In this document: piece after piece, positions 17,085 to 24,081 of the stretch
How the letters are laid out: each line of letters starts with the position of its first letter
How positions within the stretch are numbered: position 1 is the stretch's first letter
Assembly (NCBI GenBank): GCA_002418005.1
Contig: DIDF01000011.1
Span: 1 to 31,002 of the forward strand
Origin: Lactobacillaceae bacterium UBA5807
GTDB lineage: Bacteria; Bacillota; Bacilli; Lactobacillales; Lactobacillaceae
Length of the DNA: 31,002 bases
Direction: 5' to 3'
The notes under the pieces: model-generated
Databases searched by the model: none
The model's input: only the letters and a program-made list of their open reading frames with translations
What the model was told of the DNA's origin: nothing
Program-made: the position numbers and the translations under genes

Positions 17085-17255
17085 ATGTCTGAAAAAGAAC
17101 AAGACGAAGCTGTTCAAAAAATTATTTCTGAAATGGAAAATAACCTATCTGTATTATCTTGGATGGGATCACAACATGATGCAGAAACTCAAGAACACAT
17201 CAAAGCCTTAAAAGCTGCCTTACGCGATACAAAAAAGGATTTAGTTCACGCTTAA
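17085..17255 (+). CDS. Small acidic protein of unknown function (56 residues)
   Basis: The protein begins MSEKEQDEAVQKIISEMENN and continues with further charged, helix-favouring sequence to KKDLVHA. It has no Cys, signal peptide or membrane segment, and is probably a small helical cytoplasmic protein. The start is well supported by GAGGAGGA and a promoter just upstream. I do not recognise the family. It stands alone between the pseudouridine synthase gene and a hairpin at 17311-17344 that can end its transcript. Confidence 0.75.
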   Translation: MSEKEQDEAVQKIISEMENNLSVLSWMGSQHDAETQEHIKALKAALRDTKKDLVHA

Positions 17256-17298
17256 AGATAATTTTCCAAGTGAATGAAATGGTGTCTCTAAATTAAAA

Positions 17299-17344
17299 TT
17301 AATGTCTTAGAAGCTTTACTGTATAATGACGGTAAGGCTTTTTT
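17299..17344 (+). promoter_or_regulatory. Terminator hairpin overlapping a promoter before the DUF1003 gene
   Basis: AAGCTTTAC (17311-17319) pairs with GTAAGGCTT (17332-17340, one G-U pair), followed by T residues to 17344, so it can end the 56-residue gene's transcript. Its loop contains TATAAT (17322-17327), 17 bp after a weak -35 box TTAATG (17299-17304). The same bases may therefore serve as the promoter of the next gene. Confidence 0.6.
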
Positions 17345-17360
17345 GTTGGAGGCAATAAGT

Positions 17361-18122
17361 ATGGCAGAAGAAAAAACGGCGATTTGTATTGTGGATCATC
17401 AAGTTCACATGGCTTACGACGGGTCCTTTTTATCGAACCTTGAAACAGGCACAAGAAATTTGATTAAAGCTGATTATCCTAAAGCAAAGGTAACCGACTT
17501 TATTTGTGACCATCACTTGCTTAAATATCAGCTTACTCGAGTCGATGGCATGATTAATTCTGATATGAAGCAAACCAAAAAGATTAACCGACGGTTGACC
17601 AAAGCCATGCAAAGTGATGATTACGATATTGTTGATGTTAACGATTCCTTGAAGAAAAGCTTAACCTTTGGTCAACGAGTATCAGATGCAGTTGCCAGGT
17701 TTGGTGGAAGCTGGGGATTTATTTTCATCTTTATTTTCGTCTTGGTTGCCTGGATGATTGTAAATGCATTGAGCCTCTTTGGTGTTCATTTTGATCCTTA
17801 TCCATTTATTCTTTTAAACTTGGCTTTAAGCTGTATTGCTGCAATTCAAGCCCCAATTATTATGATGAGTCAAAATAGAGCTGCCGATCGAGATCGGATG
17901 AATTCCGAAAATGACTACCATGTTAACCTGAAATCTGAACATGAACTGCGGATACTGCATGCTAAACTCGATAATTTAACTCAAAATGAGTTACCACATA
18001 ATTTGGAAATCCAAAAATTGCAGATTCAAATTTTAGGCCAAATTAGGAATGAATTAGATGATTTACAAGCAAATCAAGAATTACAAAATACCTCAAAATC
18101 TGACCACCAAACTCGTGAATAA
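17361..18122 (+). CDS. DUF1003 family membrane protein
   Basis: A 253-residue protein started at ATG 17361, with TTGGAGGC as ribosome site; the in-frame TTG at 17343 lies beside that site and is unlikely. The N-terminal half is soluble. Two adjacent membrane helices follow (WGFIFIFIFVLVAWMIVNAL and PFILLNLALSCIAAIQAPII), then MMSQNRAADRDRMNSENDY and a charged, helical C-terminal region. The sequence around the helices matches DUF1003, found in many bacteria and of unknown function. It ends about 80 nt before a GNAT gene with its own strong promoter. Confidence 0.88.
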   Translation: MAEEKTAICIVDHQVHMAYDGSFLSNLETGTRNLIKADYPKAKVTDFICDHHLLKYQLTRVDGMINSDMKQTKKINRRLTKAMQSDDYDIVDVNDSLKKSLTFGQRVSDAVARFGGSWGFIFIFIFVLVAWMIVNALSLFGVHFDPYPFILLNLALSCIAAIQAPIIMMSQNRAADRDRMNSENDYHVNLKSEHELRILHAKLDNLTQNELPHNLEIQKLQIQILGQIRNELDDLQANQELQNTSKSDHQTRE

Positions 18123-18133
18123 TTTTACTTCTT

Positions 18134-18162
18134 TTGACAAAATCACGAATTCTCGGTAAAAT
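18134..18162 (+). promoter_or_regulatory. Strong promoter of the GNAT gene
   Basis: A perfect TTGACA (18134-18139) and TAAAAT (18157-18162) are separated by exactly 17 bp, about 40 nt before the start codon. Confidence 0.85.
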
Positions 18163-18203
18163 TCCCCTTATAAACAGATAAAATTATTTTAGTGGAGGAT
18201 TTT

Positions 18204-18794
18204 TTGCTAAGTATTAGAAGAGCACAGCCTGTTGATGCAGGACAAATAGCACCATTGATGGACATTATTTTTGATGAAATGCAGCTTGAAGAACTAGAAG
18301 ACGTTCCGGAACCTGGATTAGCCAAGGTCATCACTAAGGCTTATAGAACTAGGACATATCTTAGTTCTAAAGCATCTACCGTGGTGGCCGAGGCCAATGG
18401 CCAAGTTGTTGGGGTTGTTTTTGGATATCCCAGCGAAAATGAACGGGAAATTAACAACGTTCTATACAAATTGTCAAAGAATAGCAATTATTTTAACAAA
18501 CCGTATTTGCCAGAATCAGAGACCGACTTAGATGAATGGTATCTTGATTCAATTGCTGTAGATCCTGCATATCAGGGAATGGGCATTGGCAATAAGTTGC
18601 TGGATCCAGTCCCAGAGATTGCAGAACGCGACGGTAAGAAGGTTGTAGGTTTAAATGTGGATTTACAAAATCCTAAGGCCGAAAGTCTGTACCTTCGAAA
18701 AGGGTTTCGTTGTGTTGGAATTCGAACGATTGGCGATCACTATTACAAACATATGCAAAAGTTAATTAAAAATCGTAGCTTGTTATTTGCTTAG
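18204..18794 (+). CDS. GNAT family N-acetyltransferase
   Basis: A 196-residue acetyl-CoA-dependent transferase. The TTG at 18204 is chosen because GGAGGA lies six bases before it; a GTG at 18192 would fall within that site. It starts LSIRRAQPVDAGQIAPLMD, a typical GNAT opening. The acetyl-CoA pyrophosphate loop is in LDSIAVDPAYQGMGIGNKLL (Q/RxxGxG/A type), and the NPKAESLYLRKGF segment is the usual C-terminal strand and helix. The acceptor substrate is unknown. It is driven by a near-consensus promoter and is monocistronic by its flanking hairpins. Confidence 0.9.
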   Translation: MLSIRRAQPVDAGQIAPLMDIIFDEMQLEELEDVPEPGLAKVITKAYRTRTYLSSKASTVVAEANGQVVGVVFGYPSENEREINNVLYKLSKNSNYFNKPYLPESETDLDEWYLDSIAVDPAYQGMGIGNKLLDPVPEIAERDGKKVVGLNVDLQNPKAESLYLRKGFRCVGIRTIGDHYYKHMQKLIKNRSLLFA

Positions 18795-18822
18795 TTTTCT
18801 TCACTAAGTTTAGCAAATTTTT
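18786..18822 (+). terminator. Terminator overlapping the GNAT stop codon
   Basis: TTTGC (18786-18790) pairs with GCAAA (18813-18817), with a nested TTAGT/ACTAA stem and a bulge. TTTTT follows at 18818-18822. The GNAT stop codon (18792-18794) lies in the stem. Confidence 0.55.
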
Positions 18823-18830
18823 AAAATTAA

Positions 18831-18866
18831 TTTAGGCTGGAAACAAGAATATGTTTCCAGCCTAAA
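18831..18866. terminator. Perfect 15-bp hairpin without a clear U-tract
   Basis: Bases 18831-18845 are exactly complementary to 18852-18866 across a 6-nt loop. Only GTTATTATT follows, so it may be a back-up terminator, an mRNA end-protecting hairpin or a DNA site. Confidence 0.55.
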
Positions 18867-18914
18867 GTTATTATTCTAATAGTTGTTGCAGGATAACAGA
18901 AAGGCGGAAACAGT

Positions 18915-19037
18915 ATGACAAAAACAAGGAATATTCCCATTAAACTGCCTAAAATTAATTCAGTCATTGTTTTAACTGCCCTTGTCGGGGTTTTAACTGG
19001 AAATTTAATTAGAAGGAAAATTTTTTATGTCAGATAG
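18915..19037 (+). CDS. Candidate small single-pass membrane peptide (40 residues)
   Basis: ATG at 18915 is preceded by AAAGGCGG at a normal distance. The frame encodes 40 residues: a basic N-terminus (MTKTRNIPIKLPK), one hydrophobic stretch (SVIVLTALVGVLTGNLI) and a basic tail (RRKIFYVR). This is the layout of a small membrane protein. It overlaps the next gene's start by 11 bases in another frame, suggesting coupling. I do not recognise it, and at this length chance cannot be excluded. Confidence 0.4.
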   Translation: MTKTRNIPIKLPKINSVIVLTALVGVLTGNLIRRKIFYVR

Positions 19038-19431
19038 TCCAATCAAAATTGGTGATCCAAAATTTGCGAAGATGATGTTTGTTTTAAAACAAGAAATTAC
19101 TCAAAAGAATCATCGTGATTACCGATATGAAAATGAAGAGCTAGTCGAAATTGGAAAAGATATTTGGGCAATGCCGGCCTATATGAAACCGGACGATGAT
19201 TTTAGCATCTTTTTTATTATCACTAAAATTGATGACGGTAATACGGTGATTGCCTTTTCCACGGGAACCAGTAAAGATGATGGTCAATTTGATTTGAGCC
19301 GGCCAATGGTTACCGGTGAAGGCTTGAACGAACTTTATCAGCATAACGATAAGCGAGCATTGTCGGTGCTTCATTTTTTGAATCAAATTTCGAAAGCTGC
19401 CGAGGGAAATTGGCGAATGGTTGAAAATTAG
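19027..19431 (+). CDS. Hypothetical protein, 134 residues
   Basis: A soluble, mixed alpha/beta protein with no signal peptide or membrane segment. It begins MSDSPIKIGDPKFAKMMFVL and has a central strand-rich part (IFFIITKIDDGNTVIAFSTG) and a helical end. I do not recognise a family. AGAAGGAAA precedes the ATG. It overlaps the candidate 40-residue membrane peptide. A new promoter and structured RNA start just after its stop codon, so it ends its own unit. Confidence 0.75.
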   Translation: MSDSPIKIGDPKFAKMMFVLKQEITQKNHRDYRYENEELVEIGKDIWAMPAYMKPDDDFSIFFIITKIDDGNTVIAFSTGTSKDDGQFDLSRPMVTGEGLNELYQHNDKRALSVLHFLNQISKAAEGNWRMVEN

Positions 19432-19440
19432 TTAAAAATA

Positions 19441-19467
19441 TTGTTAAAACGCTGATTCAATGATAAT
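19441..19467 (+). promoter_or_regulatory. Putative promoter of the structured RNA
   Basis: TTGTTA (19441-19446) and GATAAT (19462-19467) are separated by a short 15-bp spacer. This would start a transcript near 19473, at the first base of the pairing region. Confidence 0.45.
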
Positions 19468-19472
19468 CTAAA

Positions 19473-19727
19473 GGCGGGAGCCTGGTCACTCTTTTTGTCA
19501 GATTAAACAGATTGTCGTTTATATGTAAATATTGCAAAGTATGTAAGTATAAGTGATTTTCTCGCGCGAATGTGAAGCGCTTTGAGTACTCAATTTTAAA
19601 AATTGAGTCAGTTTCCGATTTATGATCGCAGTGTAATTTGATTAAACCTTTTGAGTGCCGGGCTCCTTTACATAAACGACTTAGGTATTTTGAATTTAGA
19701 AATTCAATCTTACCTAAGTCTTTTTTT
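19473..19727 (+). ncRNA. Structured RNA with terminator (cis-regulatory leader or 6S-like RNA), unclassified
   Basis: This 255-base stretch between genes has strong RNA structure. The 5' segment 19478-19492 pairs with 19651-19664 in 14 bp with one bulge. A second helix pairs TCAGATTA and following bases (19498-19508) with 19631-19641. Inside is a 10-bp hairpin (ACTCAATTTT/AAAATTGAGT) near 19588-19608. Bases 19514-19529 can also pair with 19667-19680 (14 bp, 2-nt bulge), which would make a pseudoknot with the first helix. An intrinsic terminator closes it. It does not match riboswitch cores I know (yybP-ykoY, NiCo, T-box, lysine). The rod shape and size resemble 6S RNA. A leader controlling the CDF exporter gene is the alternative. 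Confidence 0.5.
19678..19727 (+). terminator. Intrinsic terminator of the structured RNA
   Basis: GACTTAGGTA (19678-19687) pairs with TACCTAAGTC (19711-19720), with a further inner stem, and is followed by seven T residues. It lies about 100 nt before the CDF start codon. Confidence 0.88.
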
Positions 19728-19772
19728 GAAACTACCAAAGTTTTCTTATTAAGAAGTTGGATATTAGTTTAT

Positions 19773-19805
19773 GGTATACCCAAAAACTTCAAAGCAATGT
19801 ATAAT
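19773..19805 (+). promoter_or_regulatory. Possible CDF promoter with palindromic operator
   Basis: TATAAT at 19800-19805 lies 25 nt before the GTG start. No good -35 box is present. The 8-bp palindrome GGTATACC (19773-19780) covers the -35 position and could bind a repressor such as the metalloregulator encoded downstream. If real, this promoter makes the RNA upstream an independent transcript. Confidence 0.4.
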
Positions 19806-19829
19806 TGGGGCAGATTAAGGAGGGATAAT

Positions 19830-20747
19830 GTGGAAAAGAATAATCCCGAATTGGAAGATAATGGTGTAATGAGTGGGAATCGTTTTTTTGCGGTTACTGT
19901 GTTGAACATTATCATTACTGCCGCTGAATTCATTGGTGGTATTTTTTCTGGTAGTTTGGCATTGATTTCAGATGCATTTCACAACTTAGGAGATTCAATT
20001 TCAATTGTTTTTAGTTATGTAGCTAACAAAATTAGCCTCCGGCCGCAAAATGCTCGCAATACTTATGGTTATAAACGGGCTGATATAATTGCAGCTTTTT
20101 TAAACGCAATTGCATTGATTTTGATTTGTGGTTTTTTGATAATTGAAGCAGTTAAACGTTTATCGAGTCCAAGCCACATAAACGGGGAATTAATGCTGAT
20201 TGTTGCGATGATTGGGCTTATTGCAAATTTTGTTTCAGCTTTTCTACTTCATGGCGGAGTAAAAGCAAATTTGAATATGCGTGCGACGTACTTGCATATT
20301 TTGAGTGATGCCCTTTCTTCTTTGGCAATCATTTTTGGTGGGGTATTGATTCAGCTATTTAATTGGACTTTTATTGATCCAGTTGTGACGATTTTAGTGG
20401 CTATATATATTGGCATAGAATCATGGCCGATTATTCGGCAGACTGGATCCATTTTAATGGAAAGTGCTCCGCCAATTAATTACAATGAAATTCGTCGGGA
20501 CTTAGAAAAGATTGATGGCGTCGTAGGTGTTCACCATGCTCATGCATGGCTAATTGATGAACACAATGTTGTTTTTTCAGTTCATGTGAATTTAGAAGAT
20601 ATGATGTTAAGTGACGTTCAGCCAATTTATAGTAAGATAAATAAAGTTCTAAAAAGCAAATATCATTTTTGCCATGTTACGATTCAAGCAGAAACGACTC
20701 GTGGCAAAGGTGAAGGTATTATTTTTAATCGTGGAAAAGATATTTAA
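19830..20747 (+). CDS. CDF family divalent metal cation exporter (zinc-type signature)
   Basis: A 305-residue cation diffusion facilitator. The GTG at 19830 is chosen because AGGAGGG lies directly upstream; the longer open frame runs back through a terminator. Six membrane helices are followed by a cytoplasmic domain from about residue 208. The metal site shows HxxxD in TM2 (SDAFHNLGD, H51/D55) and in TM5 (HILSDALSS, H156/D160), the pattern associated with zinc. The C-terminal domain has HHAHAWLIDEHNVVFSVHV. CDF proteins exchange cytoplasmic Zn2+ or other metals for protons. It is followed after 23 nt by an MntR/ScaR-type regulator gene, suggesting metal-responsive control. Confidence 0.92.
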   Translation: MEKNNPELEDNGVMSGNRFFAVTVLNIIITAAEFIGGIFSGSLALISDAFHNLGDSISIVFSYVANKISLRPQNARNTYGYKRADIIAAFLNAIALILICGFLIIEAVKRLSSPSHINGELMLIVAMIGLIANFVSAFLLHGGVKANLNMRATYLHILSDALSSLAIIFGGVLIQLFNWTFIDPVVTILVAIYIGIESWPIIRQTGSILMESAPPINYNEIRRDLEKIDGVVGVHHAHAWLIDEHNVVFSVHVNLEDMMLSDVQPIYSKINKVLKSKYHFCHVTIQAETTRGKGEGIIFNRGKDI

Positions 20748-20770
20748 CAAGTAAAGGTGATTGTTTAATA

Positions 20771-21430
20771 ATGACTCCAATGAAAGAAGATTATTTAAAA
20801 ATAATTTTTGAACTAGGTGGAACATCAAAACTGGTTTCTAACAAAAATTTGGCGATGAGCCTTGGAGTTGCTGCTGGTTCAGTAACCGAAATGATTAACA
20901 AAATGGCTGACGAAAAGTTGGTGACTCACGAACCATATTCTGGAATTCGTTTGACCAATAAAGGTAAAAAGTTGGCTGAAGAACTGGTTAGAAAACACAG
21001 AATTTGGGAAACGTTTTTAAACCAAAAATTACATTTTGGAATTGCTGATGTCCATGATGAAGCCGAAAAGCTTGAACATGTAACCAGTGATGAGATGATT
21101 GACAGACTTGATGATTTCTTAGATAATCCAACTCATTGCCCACATGGGGGAGTTATTCCGACTAGAGATGGTCATTACGCTTCAGAAAGCTATACTCCGT
21201 TAAATGAGGCAAAAACTGGTTCAACAGTAATCATCGAAAGGTTTATTGATAATCATGATCTTTTGGTTCATTTAACCAAAGTGCAAATTGATCTTGGTGA
21301 TAAAATCAAAGTCGTTTCAAGGGATGGTTTTGATAATTCTCTTACCGTTGATAATTTGACGGATAAAATTAACGGAATTGTTATTGGAGAAAAGACAGCG
21401 AACAACGTATTTGTTAATATCTTTAAATAA
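20771..21430 (+). CDS. mntR: DtxR/MntR family manganese-type metalloregulator (ScaR/SloR-like)
   Basis: A 219-residue regulator with an N-terminal winged helix (MTPMKEDYLKIIFEL, then SVTEMINKMADEKLV), a dimerisation and metal domain, and a C-terminal SH3-like/FeoA domain (about 145-219). Residues that I recall as metal ligands in streptococcal ScaR are all present at the same numbers: Asp7, Glu80, Glu99, Glu102, His103, Cys123, His125 (CPHGG) and Asp160. Glu99 replaces the Cys of iron-type DtxR, which favours Mn2+ sensing. Such proteins usually repress metal uptake genes when loaded. AAAGGTGA precedes the ATG. It is co-transcribed with the CDF gene. Confidence 0.9.
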   Translation: MTPMKEDYLKIIFELGGTSKLVSNKNLAMSLGVAAGSVTEMINKMADEKLVTHEPYSGIRLTNKGKKLAEELVRKHRIWETFLNQKLHFGIADVHDEAEKLEHVTSDEMIDRLDDFLDNPTHCPHGGVIPTRDGHYASESYTPLNEAKTGSTVIIERFIDNHDLLVHLTKVQIDLGDKIKVVSRDGFDNSLTVDNLTDKINGIVIGEKTANNVFVNIFK

Positions 21431-21449
21431 TGATTCATGAGGTGAAATT

Positions 21450-22211
21450 TTGGCAGAAAAAGAAGACCGCAACTATGAAAAAATAGTGGTGGACACCTGT
21501 GTTTTAGCCGGGACAATTATGATAGAAAGTGGTTCTGAAGTTTCCAGGGTTAACGATACTATGCTCAGAATTGCTAAGAATGCTGGCTTAAAGGACCCCC
21601 AGATTTATGTTACAGTGACTGGAATTATTATGTCTGGGACTGCTGATTCTGGAGCTCAAGTGGGCTCAGTTGACAAACGTTCCTTTGATCTTGAAAAAGT
21701 CACTGAAGTTAATGAGTTGTCCAGAGAATTTGCTGCCAAGAAAATTGATATTAATACTTTTTATGATTCTTTAGTCCATATTGATGATTTGGTTTCGATG
21801 TTCCCTGAATGGCTTCAGATTTTGGGAGCCGGCATTGTTGGTGCAACCTTGGTAGTTGTATTTAGAAATGATATTCATGATTTTTGGATTACATTGGCAA
21901 TTGCTGCTTTAGGTTGGATCATTTATTATTTGATGGGGAAATATATTCAGGTAAAATTTTTAAGTGAATTTCTTGCTGCAGTTGGAGTGGCATTTGCTGC
22001 TACGTTTGCTGTCATATTAGGCCTTGGTATTAATAGCGATGACATTATTGTTGGGGGAATGATGCCTTTAGTTCCGGGAATCCCGTTAACAAATGCCATT
22101 CGCGACATGCTATCAGGCAATTTAGTCAGTGGAATTGCCCGTGGTGTAGAGGCTTTACTTAGTGCGTGTGCTCTTGGATTCGGAGTGGCACTTGTAATTA
22201 GATTCTTTTGA
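21450..22211 (+). CDS. Threonine/serine exporter, ThrE N-terminal half (DUF1212)
   Basis: A 253-residue protein. The first ~125 residues are soluble and carry VVDTCVLAGTIMIESGSEVSRV, typical of the ThrE/YjjP domain. Five or so membrane helices follow, with the signature GMMPLVPGIPLTNAIRDMLS near residue 210. It should act with the next gene's product as a split ThrE-type exporter; Corynebacterium ThrE, which exports threonine and serine, is a fusion of both halves. The TTG start is supported by GAGGTGAA. It lies 19 nt after the metalloregulator gene, so it may share that transcript, although a functional link is not evident. Confidence 0.88.
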   Translation: MAEKEDRNYEKIVVDTCVLAGTIMIESGSEVSRVNDTMLRIAKNAGLKDPQIYVTVTGIIMSGTADSGAQVGSVDKRSFDLEKVTEVNELSREFAAKKIDINTFYDSLVHIDDLVSMFPEWLQILGAGIVGATLVVVFRNDIHDFWITLAIAALGWIIYYLMGKYIQVKFLSEFLAAVGVAFAATFAVILGLGINSDDIIVGGMMPLVPGIPLTNAIRDMLSGNLVSGIARGVEALLSACALGFGVALVIRFF

Positions 22212-22223
22212 GGGAGGACACTT

Positions 22224-22682
22224 ATGTTAATTTTTTGGTTTAAAGTTATCTGTGTTTACTTTTCCTCAGTTGGATTTGGTTTGTTCATGAATCTTCCCCA
22301 CAAGGCGTTGAATTTTGCGGGATTTGATGGGGTTCTTGGTTGGCTGATTTATTATTGGATAATCACTCCGTATCCCGCAGCCATCGGTCAAGCAAATTTT
22401 TGGGGAGGCTTAGTGGTTGGGCTAAGTGCAATCATCTTTGCAAGAATTAAAAGAATGCCCAGTATTCTTTTTGAGGTTACTGGGTTGGTCCCATTAGTTC
22501 CAGGCGGGCAAGCGTACAATTTTATCAAGAACTTTGCTTTAGGAAATTATAGCGCCGCTTTGAATTATCTGGATCAAGTGATTCTAATAGCCGGTGGGAT
22601 TGCTTTAGGATTTATCGTGTCTGAGTTGTTACTTAAGTTTGAACAAAGAATTAGGCATTTGATGGTTAAAAGGGCGATATAA
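22224..22682 (+). CDS. Threonine/serine exporter, ThrE C-terminal half (DUF3815)
   Basis: A 152-residue integral membrane protein of the YjjB/ThrE_2 type, with about five helices. It carries a PLVPGGQAYNFIKNFALGN stretch that mirrors the PLVPG motif of its partner. It starts 12 nt after the partner gene with GAGGGAGGA as ribosome site. The pair probably forms one exporter for threonine, serine or related small molecules. The unit ends at the strong terminator at 22681-22714. Confidence 0.88.
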   Translation: MLIFWFKVICVYFSSVGFGLFMNLPHKALNFAGFDGVLGWLIYYWIITPYPAAIGQANFWGGLVVGLSAIIFARIKRMPSILFEVTGLVPLVPGGQAYNFIKNFALGNYSAALNYLDQVILIAGGIALGFIVSELLLKFEQRIRHLMVKRAI

Positions 22683-22714
22683 AAAGGCTTCTGCCGAAAA
22701 GCAGAAGCCTTTTT
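22681..22714. terminator. Bidirectional terminator
   Basis: A 13-bp stem, AAAAGGCTTCTGC (22681-22693) with GCAGAAGCCTTTT (22700-22712), has a 6-nt loop and a T-run. It lies between convergent genes and can serve both. Confidence 0.92.
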
Positions 22715-22716
22715 TC

Positions 22717-23094
22717 TTATCCTTTAACCCCAAAGACAAAGCATATCATCAGGATTATTAATACAATCGTCGTTATTGTTACATATAAAAAATCTTTTTC
22801 TTTATAAAAGGAATAAATTGAAACAACTACTCGCAAAACAGGGGTTAAAATCAAACCAAAAACGCCAGCCATCATTACTGCATATGGTTTCAAAGTTAAT
22901 AAACCAAACGCAACTTCAGAAAAATTAGTTGGAAAATAATTATTTGCGTAACCGCCATCGCCATCAATGAGCATTAAAATTAAACCAAAAAGCATAATTA
23001 TTGCTGAAATGATGACGCCAATTTGAAGAATTTTGCCTATAGTAAGAGCAACTTGGTCCATTTCATCTTTTGTTGAATTATTATGTTGATCCAT
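22717..23094 (-). CDS. DUF1634 membrane protein, partner of the TauE/SafE permease
   Basis: A 125-residue protein with three hydrophobic helices (IGVIISAIIMLFGLILMLI, PYAVMMAGVFGLILTPVLRV and FLYVTITTIVLIILMICFVF). It matches DUF1634, which is commonly encoded beside TauE/SafE permeases and is probably an accessory subunit. Its ATG follows directly on the stop codon of the permease gene (no gap), with AAGGGGGT inside the end of that gene as ribosome site, so translation is likely coupled. Confidence 0.85.
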   Translation of the reverse strand: MDQHNNSTKDEMDQVALTIGKILQIGVIISAIIMLFGLILMLIDGDGGYANNYFPTNFSEVAFGLLTLKPYAVMMAGVFGLILTPVLRVVVSIYSFYKEKDFLYVTITTIVLIILMICFVFGVKG

Positions 23095-23931
23095 TTAGAA
23101 TACCCCCTTTACAAGCATTTCAATTCCAATGTAAAGCAAAATAGGGATAAACATGAGTCTGATAGTTTTGGCGGTAAGATGCTGCATGATTCTGGAACCC
23201 AAAACTGATCCAACTAAAATTCCTAAAGCTAAAGGAACGGCAATCTGGGGCTTGATAGAACCGTTGAAGAAATAGACGGTAGCACTGGCCGCAGCAGTGA
23301 CTCCCATCATCAGATTACTTGTAGAAGTTGAGGGCTTTAAAGGCATTCTCATTACTGTGTCCATTGCAATTACCTTAAAAGCCCCAGAACCGATACCTAA
23401 AAGCCCAGAAGCAATCCCTGCTCCATACATCACAGCTAATCCGCCGGGAATGTTTTGCACTTGATAATCCACTTTTGCCATACTGACTTTGTCAAAATAG
23501 GAACTATTTAGTTTTAGTTTTTCGGCTAATTTATCGTTGCTCTTTTTATTGGTGGGATCCTTTCGCCCGCGAAGTTTTTTAATCATGTTGTAGGATGAAA
23601 ACAATAGCAACAGACCAAAAAGGATATAAAGGTATCTAGGATTAAGCACTCCAGTTAAGATTGCTCCACTTAATGCTCCCAAAGATGTTGCAATTTCCAA
23701 AAACATGGCCACTCTTAAATTCAGCACCTGATCATTTAAATAAGCAATAGTGGCTCCTGAACTAGTAGCAATAACGGCAATAATACTTGCGCCAATGGCA
23801 TATTTAATATTGACCCCCATTGCCAAAGTAAGAATGGGAGTTATGATCATTCCTCCCCCGATACCTAGAATAGATCCGGCAATTCCGGCAAAAAAGCCAA
23901 TCACTACCATTAATATGACAAAGTTTACCAA
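23095..23931 (-). CDS. TauE/SafE (TSUP, DUF81) family permease
   Basis: A 278-residue membrane protein with about eight helices and the family's duplicated glycine-rich motif: GSILGIGGGMIITPIL near residues 19-34 and GIASGLLGIGSGAFKV in the second half. Members export or import sulfite, sulfoacetate, taurine-derived anions or related compounds; the substrate here is not evident. The TTG start at 23931 is supported by AGGAGG eight bases upstream. It is transcribed with the DUF1634 gene and divergently from the PAP2 gene. Confidence 0.9.
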   Translation of the reverse strand: MVNFVILMVVIGFFAGIAGSILGIGGGMIITPILTLAMGVNIKYAIGASIIAVIATSSGATIAYLNDQVLNLRVAMFLEIATSLGALSGAILTGVLNPRYLYILFGLLLLFSSYNMIKKLRGRKDPTNKKSNDKLAEKLKLNSSYFDKVSMAKVDYQVQNIPGGLAVMYGAGIASGLLGIGSGAFKVIAMDTVMRMPLKPSTSTSNLMMGVTAAASATVYFFNGSIKPQIAVPLALGILVGSVLGSRIMQHLTAKTIRLMFIPILLYIGIEMLVKGVF

Positions 23932-24018
23932 TTGATTATCCTCCTAGTGTCAATACAAATTCTCTTCCTTAGCCATCATCAATCAATTTTAATTTTAAAA
24001 AAAGCTAAACTTTTTAAA

Positions 24019-24048
24019 TTCAAAAGAAGTTATCAAACGTGATATACT
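24019..24048 (+). promoter_or_regulatory. Putative promoter of the PAP2 gene
   Basis: TTCAAA (24019-24024) and TATACT (24043-24048) with an 18-bp spacer lie about 35 nt before the ATG. Both boxes are moderate matches. Confidence 0.45.
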
Positions 24049-24081
24049 TGAATCTAGTATTGATTAGGAGGATTTTTAACC

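Noticed and set aside
19473..19727. Manganese (yybP-ykoY) or NiCo riboswitch
   Set aside because: The metal-gene context is tempting, but I could not find the conserved GGGGAGUAG-type loop or the NiCo core. I left it unclassified.
19457..19738. 93-codon open frame on the minus strand
   Set aside because: It runs through the hairpins and terminator of the structured RNA, has no ribosome site, and its product resembles nothing I know. RNA structure explains the region better.
19638..19829. N-terminal extension of the CDF gene
   Set aside because: The extension would read through a strong terminator, and GTG 19830 has an ideal ribosome site and gives the family's normal length.
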